Notes under the pieces: model-generated
The model's input: only the letters and a program-made list of their open reading frames with translations
Database searches by the model: none
What the model was told of the DNA's origin: nothing
Part shown: piece after piece, positions 17,469 to 25,527 of the stretch
Layout of the letters: each line of letters starts with the position of its first letter
How positions within the stretch are numbered: position 1 is the stretch's first letter
Position numbers and translations under genes: made by a program
Assembly (NCBI GenBank): GCA_035498555.1
Contig: DATKAB010000107.1
Location: 1 to 45,297 of the forward strand
Source: Candidatus Sulfotelmatobacter sp.
Lineage (GTDB): Bacteria; Eisenbacteria; RBG-16-71-46
Direction of reading: 5' to 3'
Length of the DNA stretch: 45,297 nucleotides

Positions 17469-18164
17469 CTACTGCACCCGTCCCACTTCGTTGGTGATGG
17501 TGCCGAGCACGCCGTCGAGCGACCGCACGCAGTCCGCGCTGGCTGAATAGGCGCGCTGGATGGCGACCAGGTCGACCATCGACAGCACCGGATCGAGGTT
17601 GGCGTCCTCGACCGCTCCCTGGCGAATCGAGAGTTTGCCGTCGTCGACCGGATGCGGGGTCTCGGTGCTCACGAATTTCCCGTAGCCTTCCTTGCGCAGC
17701 GACTTCGGATCCTCGACGTCCACCAGCCGGAGCTTTCCGGCCACCGAGCCGTCGACGACGATCAGCCCGTCGCGCTGCACCTCGACATGGCTTCCGTTGA
17801 GCACGAGCGGGCCGTCTTCCCCCAGCACCGGATTGCCGTGCGCGTCGGTGAGCCGGCTGTCGCCGTCGAGATGCATCGACCCCCCGCGGATCAGGCGCTC
17901 GCCCTGCGCCGTGCCGACCACGAAGTAGCCCGAGCCCTCGAGCGCCAGATCGAGCGGGCGGCCGGTCTCGCGCAGCGACCCCTGGGCGAGATCGGTGGTC
18001 TCGACCGGCACCGCGTGCGGCTGGTCCTTGACGAGATGCGCCGTGAGGCGGTCGGCCTTGTAGCCATCGCTGTTGGCGTTGGCGAGGTTGTTGGCCGTCA
18101 CTTCCTGGAGCCTCAGGTAGAAGCCCAGCGACTGGGCGGCGCTGACGATTCCGGCGATCGGCAT
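17469..18164 (-). CDS. flgF: Flagellar proximal rod protein FlgF
   Basis: FlgF (231 residues) is a proximal rod subunit. Landmarks are 'LRLQEVTANNLANANSDGYK', 'GRPLDLALEGSGYFVVGTAQ' and 'AVEDANLDPVLSMVDLVAIQ', followed by RAYSASADCVRSLDGVLG. It is shorter than FlgG in the middle domain. It is the first gene of the flgFGAHIJNK operon, with GAGAGGAA before the ATG and a sigma-54 -24/-12 element about 53 bases upstream. Confidence 0.92.
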   Translation of the reverse strand: MPIAGIVSAAQSLGFYLRLQEVTANNLANANSDGYKADRLTAHLVKDQPHAVPVETTDLAQGSLRETGRPLDLALEGSGYFVVGTAQGERLIRGGSMHLDGDSRLTDAHGNPVLGEDGPLVLNGSHVEVQRDGLIVVDGSVAGKLRLVDVEDPKSLRKEGYGKFVSTETPHPVDDGKLSIRQGAVEDANLDPVLSMVDLVAIQRAYSASADCVRSLDGVLGTITNEVGRVQ

Positions 18165-18216
18165 GGGTTCCTCTCTTCAATGCCGGCGATTGGAGCCGGC
18201 CATCCTCACGCGCGGG

Positions 18217-18232
18217 AGCAAACCGCGTACCC
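18217..18232 (-). promoter_or_regulatory. Sigma-54 promoter of the flgF operon
   Basis: The minus strand reads GGGTACGCGGTTTGCT, with the exact GG-N10-GC spacing of -24/-12 elements (consensus TGGCAC-N5-TTGCW). It shares GGTACGCGG and TTGCTC with the flgB promoter, more than the general consensus asks for. It lies 53 bases before the flgF start, in the only gap between fliA's downstream gene and flgF. Confidence 0.75.
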
Positions 18233-18283
18233 GCGTCTTTGCCTGTCCGCGGATCCCGGCGAAGCCCTTCTCGTCGCAGCGCT

Positions 18284-18799
18284 TCACCGGGGGTACCGCT
18301 CCTCGAAACTCAACGTTCGCGGCCGGCGCTCCCTTCCGCCCGGCAAGCTCTGCCGCCGATCAGCGGCGGTTCCTTCCGGCCCGATCAGCGCGCGGACCGC
18401 GTCCTGCGCGACGCCGGTGCGGCGCGCGATTGCCGCGACCGCGACCCCGCGCCGGGCCAGAGCGCGAACCCGGCGGCGTGGATCACGGCGCCGGGTCACG
18501 AGCCCTGCCGCCAGCGCGCCGGGCATCAGCAGCAGCGCCGCTCCGGCCGCCGGTCGCGCGGCCGGCGGTGTGGCGTCCCGCGCGGCGCGCGCGGCGTCGA
18601 TCGCGCGCTGCTCCAGCTCCTCGGCGAGGCGACGGGCGGCGGCCCCGGCCGGCGTGGCGCCGATCGCGCCCTCGAGTATCGCCGCGGCACGATTCAGCGC
18701 GTTGAGATTGAGCGCCGGCGCGGTCCAGGGCAGCGCGTTCGGCACGGTGTTGAGGAGCAGCGTGAGCGCCATCAGCACTCCCGATCGCCGCGCATTCAT
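18284..18799 (-). CDS. Unknown membrane protein with a C-terminal helix-turn-helix-like segment, downstream of fliA
   Basis: A 171-residue protein whose ATG overlaps the fliA stop (ATGA), making it the last gene of the fliL operon. One hydrophobic stretch is N-terminal (about 8-20) and a second lies at about 84-102. A helical Ala/Arg/Glu-rich stretch separates them (about 34-75). Residues 109-139, 'RRRVRALARRGVAVAAIARR' and then TGVAQDAVRALI, read like a helix-turn-helix. Small membrane-anchored proteins with a short C-terminal helix-turn-helix of this kind occur next to fliA and flhG in other bacteria (DUF2802/DUF6115-like), but I cannot confirm membership by eye. No function is assigned. 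Confidence 0.6.
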   Translation of the reverse strand: MNARRSGVLMALTLLLNTVPNALPWTAPALNLNALNRAAAILEGAIGATPAGAAARRLAEELEQRAIDAARAARDATPPAARPAAGAALLLMPGALAAGLVTRRRDPRRRVRALARRGVAVAAIARRTGVAQDAVRALIGPEGTAADRRQSLPGGRERRPRTLSFEERYPR

Positions 18800-19572
18800 G
18801 CCGCCTCCTTTCCCTGAACCGCATGGCGAAGCCGGTGAAGCGCGCGCGTCCGGATCTGCGAGACCCGCGATTCGGTGATGTGCAGCACCTCTCCGATCTG
18901 CTTGAGGCTCAGCTCCTCGAAATAGGACAGCGTCAGCACCAGACGGTCGCGCTCGGGCAGCTCGTCGAACGCCTCGCGCACCCCGCCGACCCGTTCGCGC
19001 TCGAGCAGGGCGGCGTCGGGCGAAGGAGCGTTCTCGTCGGCCAGCGCTTCGTGGAGCGGCGCGGTCTCGCCATCGCCCGATTCGCGCGGATCGAGTGCCA
19101 CGCGCGAGCGCGTCTCCGCCTCCCTTTCCCAGCGCCAGTAGGTCTCGAGATCCACGTTCAGCGCGTCGGCCACCTGCTGGTCGGAGGGTTCGCCGCCCAG
19201 GCGCTGGCGCAGCCGGTCGCGCGCCTGCTCGAGCTGGCGGCCGCGCGAGCGGATGCTGCGCGGCGCCCAGTCGTAGCGGCGCAGCTCGTCGAGCATCGCT
19301 CCGCGGATGCGCGGCAGCGCATAGGTGCTGAACGCGAGCCCGCGCGAGGGATCGAAGCCCTCGAGCGCCTGAATCAGGCCGACGGTGCCGGAGCTGACCA
19401 GCTCGTCGAGTTCCAGTTCGTGGGTGCGGCGGATCAGCTCGCGGGCGTGGTGGTGCACGAGCCCGATGTAGCGGTCGATCAGCTCGCGGCGCAGCGCCGG
19501 ATCCCCGGTCGAGCGATAGCTCTCCCAGAGGTCCGGAGTCGGCAGGGCGCGGGCCTGATCGCGCGAGATCAT
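18796..19572 (-). CDS. fliA: Flagellar sigma factor FliA (sigma-28)
   Basis: FliA (258 residues) directs RNA polymerase to late flagellar genes. Region 2 has 'ELELDELVSSGTVGLIQALE' and 'FSTYALPRIRGAMLDELRRY' continuing to DWAPRSIR, the typical sigma-28 sequence. Region 3 is 'DQQVADALNVDLETYWRW'. Region 4 has 'ELPERDRLVLTLSYFEELSL' and the helix-turn-helix 'KQIGEVLHITESRVSQI'. Its start overlaps the flhG stop by four bases. Candidate targets in this window are the TCAAGTTC-N11-GCCGA sites before the motAB operon, flgL, flagellin and flgM. Confidence 0.94.
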   Translation of the reverse strand: MISRDQARALPTPDLWESYRSTGDPALRRELIDRYIGLVHHHARELIRRTHELELDELVSSGTVGLIQALEGFDPSRGLAFSTYALPRIRGAMLDELRRYDWAPRSIRSRGRQLEQARDRLRQRLGGEPSDQQVADALNVDLETYWRWEREAETRSRVALDPRESGDGETAPLHEALADENAPSPDAALLERERVGGVREAFDELPERDRLVLTLSYFEELSLKQIGEVLHITESRVSQIRTRALHRLRHAVQGKEAA

Positions 19573-20369
19573 GCCGCGGCCTCGGCCGGGGCCAGCGACT
19601 CGAAGCGGTCCACGATCGTGCGCACCGCGTGCTCCACCGATTCCGGCGCGCGCTCGAGCAATCGCCCGGGCGTGCGCGCAGCCAGTCGCAGCGCGCCCTC
19701 TTCCGGCACCGCGCCGAGCAGCGGGAGCTCACGACGGAGGAACTTGCGCGTCGCGAGTTCCAGGCGCTCGTGCACCGCCTCGGCCTCACCTTCACTCTCG
19801 ACGCGATTGACCACCAGTCCGACCGGCAGATGCGGCGCGCCGAGATGCGCGAGCTTGACCAGCGCGTAGGCATCGCTCAGCGCGGCCGGCTCGGGCACCG
19901 CCACCACCGCCATCCCCGAGGCGCCGATCGTCGCAGCGCGCAACGCACCTTCGAGACCCGGGCCGCCGTCCACGATCACGCGATCGAAGCGCTGGTAGAG
20001 CGCCGAGAGCCAGTAGTGCAGACGCGCGCGCTCGAGCGGACCGAGCGAGTGAGGCAGGTGTTCTCCGGGCGGCGCCGGCAGCAACCAGAGCCGGTCGCGG
20101 AGCGGGATCAGCAGCTCCGCCGGCTCGGCTTCACCGTGCCAGACCGCCGAGAGACCGCGCGCCGGGCGGCGATCGAGCAGCACGTGGAGATTGCCCTGGT
20201 TCTGCGCGCCGTCGAACAGCAGCGTGGCGCGGCCGCGCCGGGCGGACTCGACCGCGAGCAGGGTCGAGAGCAGCGACTTGCCCACGCCGCCCTTGCCGCT
20301 GGCCACCACCCAGGCGCCGGGCGCGCGACCTTCCGGCGGCGTGGCGCGGAGCTCGAGCGCGGGCTTCAT
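19569..20369 (-). CDS. flhG: FlhG/FleN-type flagellar number ATPase, divergent
   Basis: A 266-residue MinD/ParA-family ATPase that by family and position is FlhG, which limits flagellar number and acts with FlhF. The deviant Walker A 'ASGKGGVGKSLLSTLLAVES' is intact. The Walker A-prime region reads 'LLFDGAQNQGN', where most FlhG have DADLGLAN, and the switch is VIVDGGPG, not DTGAG. The N-terminal DQAxxLR-type helix that stimulates the FlhF GTPase in characterised FlhG is not recognisable. The start is the ATG that overlaps the flhF stop; an in-frame start 27 bases further up is possible but less likely. Confidence 0.82.
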   Translation of the reverse strand: MKPALELRATPPEGRAPGAWVVASGKGGVGKSLLSTLLAVESARRGRATLLFDGAQNQGNLHVLLDRRPARGLSAVWHGEAEPAELLIPLRDRLWLLPAPPGEHLPHSLGPLERARLHYWLSALYQRFDRVIVDGGPGLEGALRAATIGASGMAVVAVPEPAALSDAYALVKLAHLGAPHLPVGLVVNRVESEGEAEAVHERLELATRKFLRRELPLLGAVPEEGALRLAARTPGRLLERAPESVEHAVRTIVDRFESLAPAEAAA

Positions 20370-21190
20370 GGCGTCTCCGTCCCGCTGCCGAGCCACAGGG
20401 TTTCCTCGGGCGCGACGTCCCAGTCGGCGGCGGCACGCAGATCGGCCGCCAGATCCTGGCCGTCGGTCACCCAGCGCATCGGCACCCGCAGCTCGGCGGC
20501 CAGCTCGAACCAGGTGCGCTCCTCGGGGAATTCATCCAGCTTGGTCACCAGCAGATGCGTGGCGCCGCGCGTACGGAATTCGGCGAGCATGCGTCGCGCT
20601 CGCAGCGGATCGAGACCGGCGGGCGCGGTGAGGTGGATCTCGGCGGGCCGCAAGGCTTCGAGCAGCCGCCAGGTCTCACGGGTGTCGGCATCGCGCGCCG
20701 GACCGCGGCCCGAGGTATCGATCAGCACGGTGCGCCGGCCCTTGAGGGCGCGCAGCGCGCGCTCGAGATCGGCTTCCTCGTGCGCCACCGCCATCGGCAC
20801 GCGCGACAGTCTCGTCACCTGCCGCATGGCCTCGACCGCTCCCACCCGGTGGGTGTCGAGCGCGAGCACGCCGACCTTGCGTCCCACTTCCTTCGGACGC
20901 CGGAGCAGCTTGGCGATGGTGGTGCTCTTGCCGGCGCCGGTCGGGCCGACCAGCGCGATCAGGCGCGAGCCCGATGGCGACAGCTCGGGATGCTGCGGCG
21001 AAGGCGCGAGCGGCGCGGGCCGCGGCCGTGGAGCGAGCCGCGCGGCGCTCTCGGCGTCGGCGGCGGTCAGCTCGAAGCCGCGCGGTCCCGCGCGGCGCAC
21101 ACTCAGCACAACGGCGTCCGCCCCGAGCGCGGCTCGCGCGCGCAGCAGCAGCTCGCCGGTATCCGGTCCGACGAAGGTCTCAAGCGGCAT
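20366..21190 (-). CDS. flhF: Flagellar placement GTPase FlhF
   Basis: FlhF (274 residues) is an SRP-type GTPase that marks the site of flagellar assembly. The G1 loop is 'LIALVGPTGAGKSTTIAKLL', followed by 'VGVLALDTHRVGAVEAMRQV', 'TVLIDTSGRGP' and 'HLLVTKLDEFPE'. The disordered B domain that often makes FlhF 400 residues or longer is almost absent, so it is a short form. Its first codons overlap the end of flhA by 11 bases. Confidence 0.9.
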   Translation of the reverse strand: MPLETFVGPDTGELLLRARAALGADAVVLSVRRAGPRGFELTAADAESAARLAPRPRPAPLAPSPQHPELSPSGSRLIALVGPTGAGKSTTIAKLLRRPKEVGRKVGVLALDTHRVGAVEAMRQVTRLSRVPMAVAHEEADLERALRALKGRRTVLIDTSGRGPARDADTRETWRLLEALRPAEIHLTAPAGLDPLRARRMLAEFRTRGATHLLVTKLDEFPEERTWFELAAELRVPMRWVTDGQDLAADLRAAADWDVAPEETLWLGSGTETP

Positions 21191-23351
21191 GGCTCAGCTC
21201 CCAGGTGGCGAGGTTTTGAACGGGGGTCTGCGGCGGCAACTCGGTGAGGGCGATGACCGGAAGGCGCGGCAGCACCGGCTCCACCAGACGCCGGATGCCG
21301 ACGCGCAGCCCGGGCGGCGTGACCAGCGGCGGCAGCTGGCCATCGCGCTGCGAGCGCTCGGCCAGCTCGGAGAGCGACTGGAGCGCGGTGGTGACCATGC
21401 CGGGATCGAGCGTGGGGCCGGAGTCTCGGCGCGGGCTGAACCAGTGCATCAGCGCCAGCTCGAGGCGCGGGCCCACGGTGATCGCGCGCACCGGGCCATT
21501 CGAGCCGCCGAGCAGCTCGGCGATCACGGTGGCCAGCGAACGGCGCACGTGCTCGGTGAGCGCTTCGGGATCCTTGGTCTGATCGGCGGCATCGGAGAGT
21601 GCTTCGAGAATCGTGGCCAGGTCGCGGATCGGCAGCCCCTCCCGCAACAGTCGCTGCAGCACGCGCTGCACCGTGCCCACCGAGAGCTTGCCCGGCACCA
21701 CGTCCTCGACCAGCGCCGGGTTGGTTTCCTTGAGACCGTCGAGCAGCTCGCGCACGGTCTGGCGGCTGAGCAGATCGGCGGCGTGCAACCGGATGGTCTC
21801 CATGAGATGGGTGGTCAGCACGGTGGCGGGCTCGACCACGTTCCAGCCCTGCGATTCGGCGGTGGCGCGCCGCTCGGGCGTGATCCATACCGACGGCATC
21901 TGGAAGCTGGGGTCGCGCGTGGGCGTCCCTTCCAGCGGTCCGCGAGCGCCACCGGTGTTGATGGCGAGCAACGCGCGCGTCACCAGCTCGGCACCGGCCG
22001 CGCGCACGCCGCGCAACTTGATCACGTACTCGCCGGCCTCGAGTTGGATGTTGTCGCGGATTCGCACCGGCGGCACCAGCAGGCCGATCTCGAACGCCAG
22101 TTGCTTGCGCAGGATGCCGATCCGCTGCAACAGATCGCCGCCCTGCGAATCGTCCACCAGCGGCACCAGCCCGTAGCCGATCTCGAGCTCGAGCGGCTCG
22201 ACGCTCACGATGTCGCGCACCGGCGGAGCGCCGGAGGGTGCGGCCTCGGCTCGCGACGGAGCCTCGGCCGAAGGAGCGTCGGGACGCCGGCGTCCGGCGC
22301 GCCAGGCGAGACCGGCGGCGCCGATCGCGAGCGTGAGGAACGGCAGCGCCGGAAGCCCGGGCACCAGGCCGAAGGCGGTGAGGATGCCGGCGGTGGTCCA
22401 CAGGGCGCGCGGCGCGCGCGTGAGCTGCCTGGCGATCGAGGGCGCGACCGCCGTGCCGCCCGACCCGTAAGTGACGAGGATGCCGGCCGCGGTGCTCACC
22501 ACCAGCGCCGGGATCTGCGTGACCAGGCCGTCGCCGACGGTGAGTGCGCTGAAGGTGCGCAGCGCCTCTCCCCCGCTCATGCCGAGCTGGGTGATCCCGA
22601 TCACGAACCCGCCGAGCAGATTGATGGCCGTGATCACCAGGCCGGCCACGGCGTCGCCGCGCACGAATTTCGCGGCGCCGTCCATGCTCCCGTAGAAGTC
22701 GGCGTAGCGGCTGACCTCTTCGCGGCGGCGCCGAGCTTCGGTTTCGTCGATCAGGCCGGCGCTGAGATCGGCGTCGATACTCATCTGTCGGCCGGGCATC
22801 GCGTCGAGCGTGAAGCGCGCGGCAACCTCGGCGATGCGTCCCGCGCCCTTGGTGATCACCATGAAGTTGATTACCACCAGGATCAGGAAGATCACCAGGC
22901 CGACCACGGGATTCCCGCCGATCACGAAGTTGCCGAACGCCGCGATCACCTGGCCGGCGTGCCCGGTGCTGAGGATGAGGCGGGTGCTGCTCACGTTGAG
23001 CCCGAGCCGCAACAGCGTGATGAGCAGGAGCAGGCTCGGGAAGATGCTGAACTCGAGCGGATCGCGCGACGAGAGCGTGACCAGCATGACGACGATCGAG
23101 AGCGCGAAGCTGAGCGCGAGACAGGCGTCGAGCACGAACGGCGGAAGGGGCACGACCAGCAGCGCGACCACCGCCACCACGCCCACGGCCAGGGCGGTCT
23201 CCGCGCCGGAGGAGAAGCGCGCAGCGGCAGCGGCCGCGGCCGCGGGCGCGGCGCCAGCGAGCGCGGCGCGGCCGCCGCCGCGCGCCGGCGCAGGCGTGGT
23301 GGCCGCGGGCTGGAGCGGGGCCGCCGCCGAGCTCAGGTTGACGGCGGTCAC
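21180..23351 (-). CDS. flhA: Flagellar export gate protein FlhA
   Basis: FlhA (723 residues) is the main export-gate component with a large cytoplasmic ring domain. It starts at GTG 23351, overlapping the flhB stop (GTGA). After an Ala/Pro-rich N-terminal extension (about 1-50) come eight transmembrane segments, including 'FPSLLLLITLLRLGLNVSST' and 'VVGLVIFLILVVINFMVITK'. The FHIPEP-family signature 'MPGRQMSIDADLSAGLIDET' and a following EARRRR are intact. The cytoplasmic part contains 'ELEIGYGLVPLVDD', 'RIGILRKQLAFEIGLLVPPV' and 'EVLQRLLREGLPIRDL'-like sequence. The Ala-rich extension makes it slightly longer than usual. Confidence 0.95.
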   Translation of the reverse strand: MTAVNLSSAAAPLQPAATTPAPARGGGRAALAGAAPAAAAAAAARFSSGAETALAVGVVAVVALLVVPLPPFVLDACLALSFALSIVVMLVTLSSRDPLEFSIFPSLLLLITLLRLGLNVSSTRLILSTGHAGQVIAAFGNFVIGGNPVVGLVIFLILVVINFMVITKGAGRIAEVAARFTLDAMPGRQMSIDADLSAGLIDETEARRRREEVSRYADFYGSMDGAAKFVRGDAVAGLVITAINLLGGFVIGITQLGMSGGEALRTFSALTVGDGLVTQIPALVVSTAAGILVTYGSGGTAVAPSIARQLTRAPRALWTTAGILTAFGLVPGLPALPFLTLAIGAAGLAWRAGRRRPDAPSAEAPSRAEAAPSGAPPVRDIVSVEPLELEIGYGLVPLVDDSQGGDLLQRIGILRKQLAFEIGLLVPPVRIRDNIQLEAGEYVIKLRGVRAAGAELVTRALLAINTGGARGPLEGTPTRDPSFQMPSVWITPERRATAESQGWNVVEPATVLTTHLMETIRLHAADLLSRQTVRELLDGLKETNPALVEDVVPGKLSVGTVQRVLQRLLREGLPIRDLATILEALSDAADQTKDPEALTEHVRRSLATVIAELLGGSNGPVRAITVGPRLELALMHWFSPRRDSGPTLDPGMVTTALQSLSELAERSQRDGQLPPLVTPPGLRVGIRRLVEPVLPRLPVIALTELPPQTPVQNLATWELSHAA

Positions 23352-24451
23352 GCTCTGCTCCTCGCCAGCGTGCCGAGATGGCGCAGCCCGTGGCGGCGAT
23401 GCACCCAGGCCAGGATCTCGGCGACCGCCAGGTAGAGCGCGGCCGGAATCGCGCGGCCGACGCTGGCGGTGGCCAGCAGCGCGCGCGCCACCGGACGGTT
23501 CTCGACGATCGGGACGCCCGCCTTCTCGGCGATGGCGCGAATGCGCTCGGCAATGCGACGCTCGCCCATCGCCACCACGATCGGCGCCGGCGACTCGTGG
23601 GGCGCGTAGCGCAGCGCGACCGCGATGTGGGTGGGGTTCACCACCACCACGTCGGCGTTCGGGACCTGCTGCATCATGCGACGGCGCGCGAGCGAGCGGG
23701 CGACCGAGCGCATGCGCGCCTTGATCATCGGATCGCCATCGGTCTCGCGATGCTCGCGCACCACTTCCTCGCGCGTCATGCGCAGCTGGCGATGGAGTTT
23801 GAACCACTGGAAGGCGTAGTCGAGCAGCGCCACCGCGAGGAACGCGAGCGCGGTGGTCAGCACCAGCCGCAGCGCCAGCTCGCGCAGCACGACGGCCGCC
23901 GCCTCGGGGCCGGACTGCGACAGGGCCAGCATTTCCCCGAGATGGCGGGCGAACACCGACCAGGTGACCAGCACCAGCACCGTCAACTTCAGCACCGACT
24001 TGAGGAGCTGGACCAGGCCGTCGGTTCCGAAGATGCGCTTGAGCCCGGCGGCGGGATTGAGATTCGAGAACTTGGGCTCCACCGGCTTCCACGACAGCAC
24101 GCCCCGCGTCTGCACCAGCTGGATCGCCAGGGCGGCCGCAGCCACACCGCCCGCGAACGGGAGCCAGGCGAGCAGGATGCCGGTCACGGTCTGCTCGAGC
24201 AGGGGCGTCACGCTGCTGGCGGAAAGGGGGCCGAGCGAGAACGCTTCCGTGGCGCGCTGCAGCGTCTGGCGCGCGGCGTGCGCCAGCGCGCTGCCCGCGG
24301 TGGTGCCGAGCAGCAGCGCGCCCGCGATCAGCCCGGCGGCGGCGGCCAGCTCCACGCTGCGCGCGACCTGCCCTTCCTCGCGCGCCTGCTCGAGCCGGCG
24401 CGGAGTGGGTTGTTCGGTACGTTCGCGGGTGTCGCTGCGCTCGTCGGCCAC
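23348..24451 (-). CDS. flhB: Flagellar export switch protein FlhB
   Basis: FlhB (367 residues) switches export from rod/hook to filament substrates. It begins with 'ERTEQPTPRRLEQAREEGQV', the usual N-terminal motif, and has four transmembrane segments. The autocleavage motif NPTH is at residues 272-275 in 'VVVVNPTHIAVALRY'. The open frame continues upstream into fliR in another frame, so I chose GTG 24451, preceded by GGGAG; it lies just after the fliR stop. Confidence 0.94.
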   Translation of the reverse strand: MADERSDTRERTEQPTPRRLEQAREEGQVARSVELAAAAGLIAGALLLGTTAGSALAHAARQTLQRATEAFSLGPLSASSVTPLLEQTVTGILLAWLPFAGGVAAAALAIQLVQTRGVLSWKPVEPKFSNLNPAAGLKRIFGTDGLVQLLKSVLKLTVLVLVTWSVFARHLGEMLALSQSGPEAAAVVLRELALRLVLTTALAFLAVALLDYAFQWFKLHRQLRMTREEVVREHRETDGDPMIKARMRSVARSLARRRMMQQVPNADVVVVNPTHIAVALRYAPHESPAPIVVAMGERRIAERIRAIAEKAGVPIVENRPVARALLATASVGRAIPAALYLAVAEILAWVHRRHGLRHLGTLARSRA

Positions 24452-24453
24452 GG

Positions 24454-25254
24454 TCAGTGGCTCCCGGCGGCCTGGAAGCCGTGCAGCGCCGCCGCGGTCG
24501 CGATCGGCAGGTTCTCGATCCAGCCACGAATGGTCGCGGCGATCAGCGGCATCGCCGCGGCCGAGACGATCAGGCCGATGCCGATGGTGAGCGGGAACGC
24601 CACCATCATGGCGTTGAGCTGCGGAACGGCGCGGCTCATCACCGCCAGAGCGACGTTGGCGAGCAGCAGCGCCACCATCACCGGCGCCGCGGCGCGAATC
24701 GCGCACGAGAACAGCGTGCCGGGAAGCGCGCCCAGCGCCGCCGGCGACGCCGACAGCCCGAAGCCCGAGCCCGGCGGCAGAACGCGCAGGCTCTCGGCCA
24801 GCGCCTGCAGCAACATCAGATGTCCCCCGGCACTGGTGTAGATGAGCAGCGCGAGAATCGTCTGGAACTGGGCGACACCCGAAGCCTCGAGGTCGGGCGA
24901 AGGCGCGAGCGCCTGGCCCAGCGAGAGCCCCATCTGCAGCGACAGCACCTCGCCGCCGAGTGCCACCGCCTGGATCAGCACCGCCGCGGTGAGACCGATC
25001 ACCAGCCCGACCAGGCCTTCCATGGCCATCGGCAGCGGCATCTGCAGCACCTCCTCCGGGGCCTTGACCGCCGGGCAGGAGGCGAGCAGCAACACGCTCA
25101 ACACCACCGTAATCGCGGCACGCGTCGCGCGCGGCAGCGTGCTCATCGACCACAGCGGCGCCGCCAGCATCAATCCGCCGACGCGCGCGCTGATCAGCGC
25201 GAACGCCGGCCAGCGATCGGGCCCGATCAACTGGAGCAGCGGCAGGGGGTTCAT
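24454..25254 (-). CDS. fliR: Flagellar export gate protein FliR
   Basis: FliR (266 residues) is part of the FliPQR gate. The start at 25254 overlaps the fliQ stop (ATGA), giving the usual N-terminus 'WPAFALISARVGGLMLAAPL'. Six hydrophobic segments are present, with 'GLVIGLTAAVLIQAVALGGE' and 'LLLANVALAVMSRAVPQLNA' typical of the family. flhB follows two bases downstream. Confidence 0.94.
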   Translation of the reverse strand: MNPLPLLQLIGPDRWPAFALISARVGGLMLAAPLWSMSTLPRATRAAITVVLSVLLLASCPAVKAPEEVLQMPLPMAMEGLVGLVIGLTAAVLIQAVALGGEVLSLQMGLSLGQALAPSPDLEASGVAQFQTILALLIYTSAGGHLMLLQALAESLRVLPPGSGFGLSASPAALGALPGTLFSCAIRAAAPVMVALLLANVALAVMSRAVPQLNAMMVAFPLTIGIGLIVSAAAMPLIAATIRGWIENLPIATAAALHGFQAAGSH

Positions 25255-25520
25255 GCGGCGAGGGTCGGCAGGCTGCGCAACACCTGCACCAGGTACTCGA
25301 CCAGGCGCGTGAGGGTCCATGGCAGCGTGGCGAGGAACACCAGGGCGATCAGCACGAGCTTGGGAATGAAGGTGAGCGTCTGCTCCTGGAGCTGGGTGAT
25401 CGCCTGGATCAGGCTCACCAACACGCCCACCACCAGCGCGGTGATGAGCAACGGCCCCGCCACCATCAGCGAAATGGTCACGGCATTGCGGATCATCTCG
25501 GCCGCCAGCGTCGGGCTCAT
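25251..25520 (-). CDS. fliQ: Flagellar export gate protein FliQ
   Basis: FliQ (89 residues) has the two-helix gate layout: 'RNAVTISLMVAGPLLITALV' continuing to VGVLVSLIQAITQLQEQTL, then 'FIPKLVLIALVFLATLPW'. Length and motifs are standard. It sits between fliOP and fliR, starting seven bases after the fliOP stop. Confidence 0.95.
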   Translation of the reverse strand: MSPTLAAEMIRNAVTISLMVAGPLLITALVVGVLVSLIQAITQLQEQTLTFIPKLVLIALVFLATLPWTLTRLVEYLVQVLRSLPTLAA

Positions 25521-25527
25521 CGCGTCC

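Noticed and set aside
19629-23435. A 1268-residue plus-strand frame opposite fliA-flhG-flhF-flhA
   Set aside because: It is a shadow of GC-rich coding on the other strand; it is rich in Arg, Gln and His and contains no family motif.
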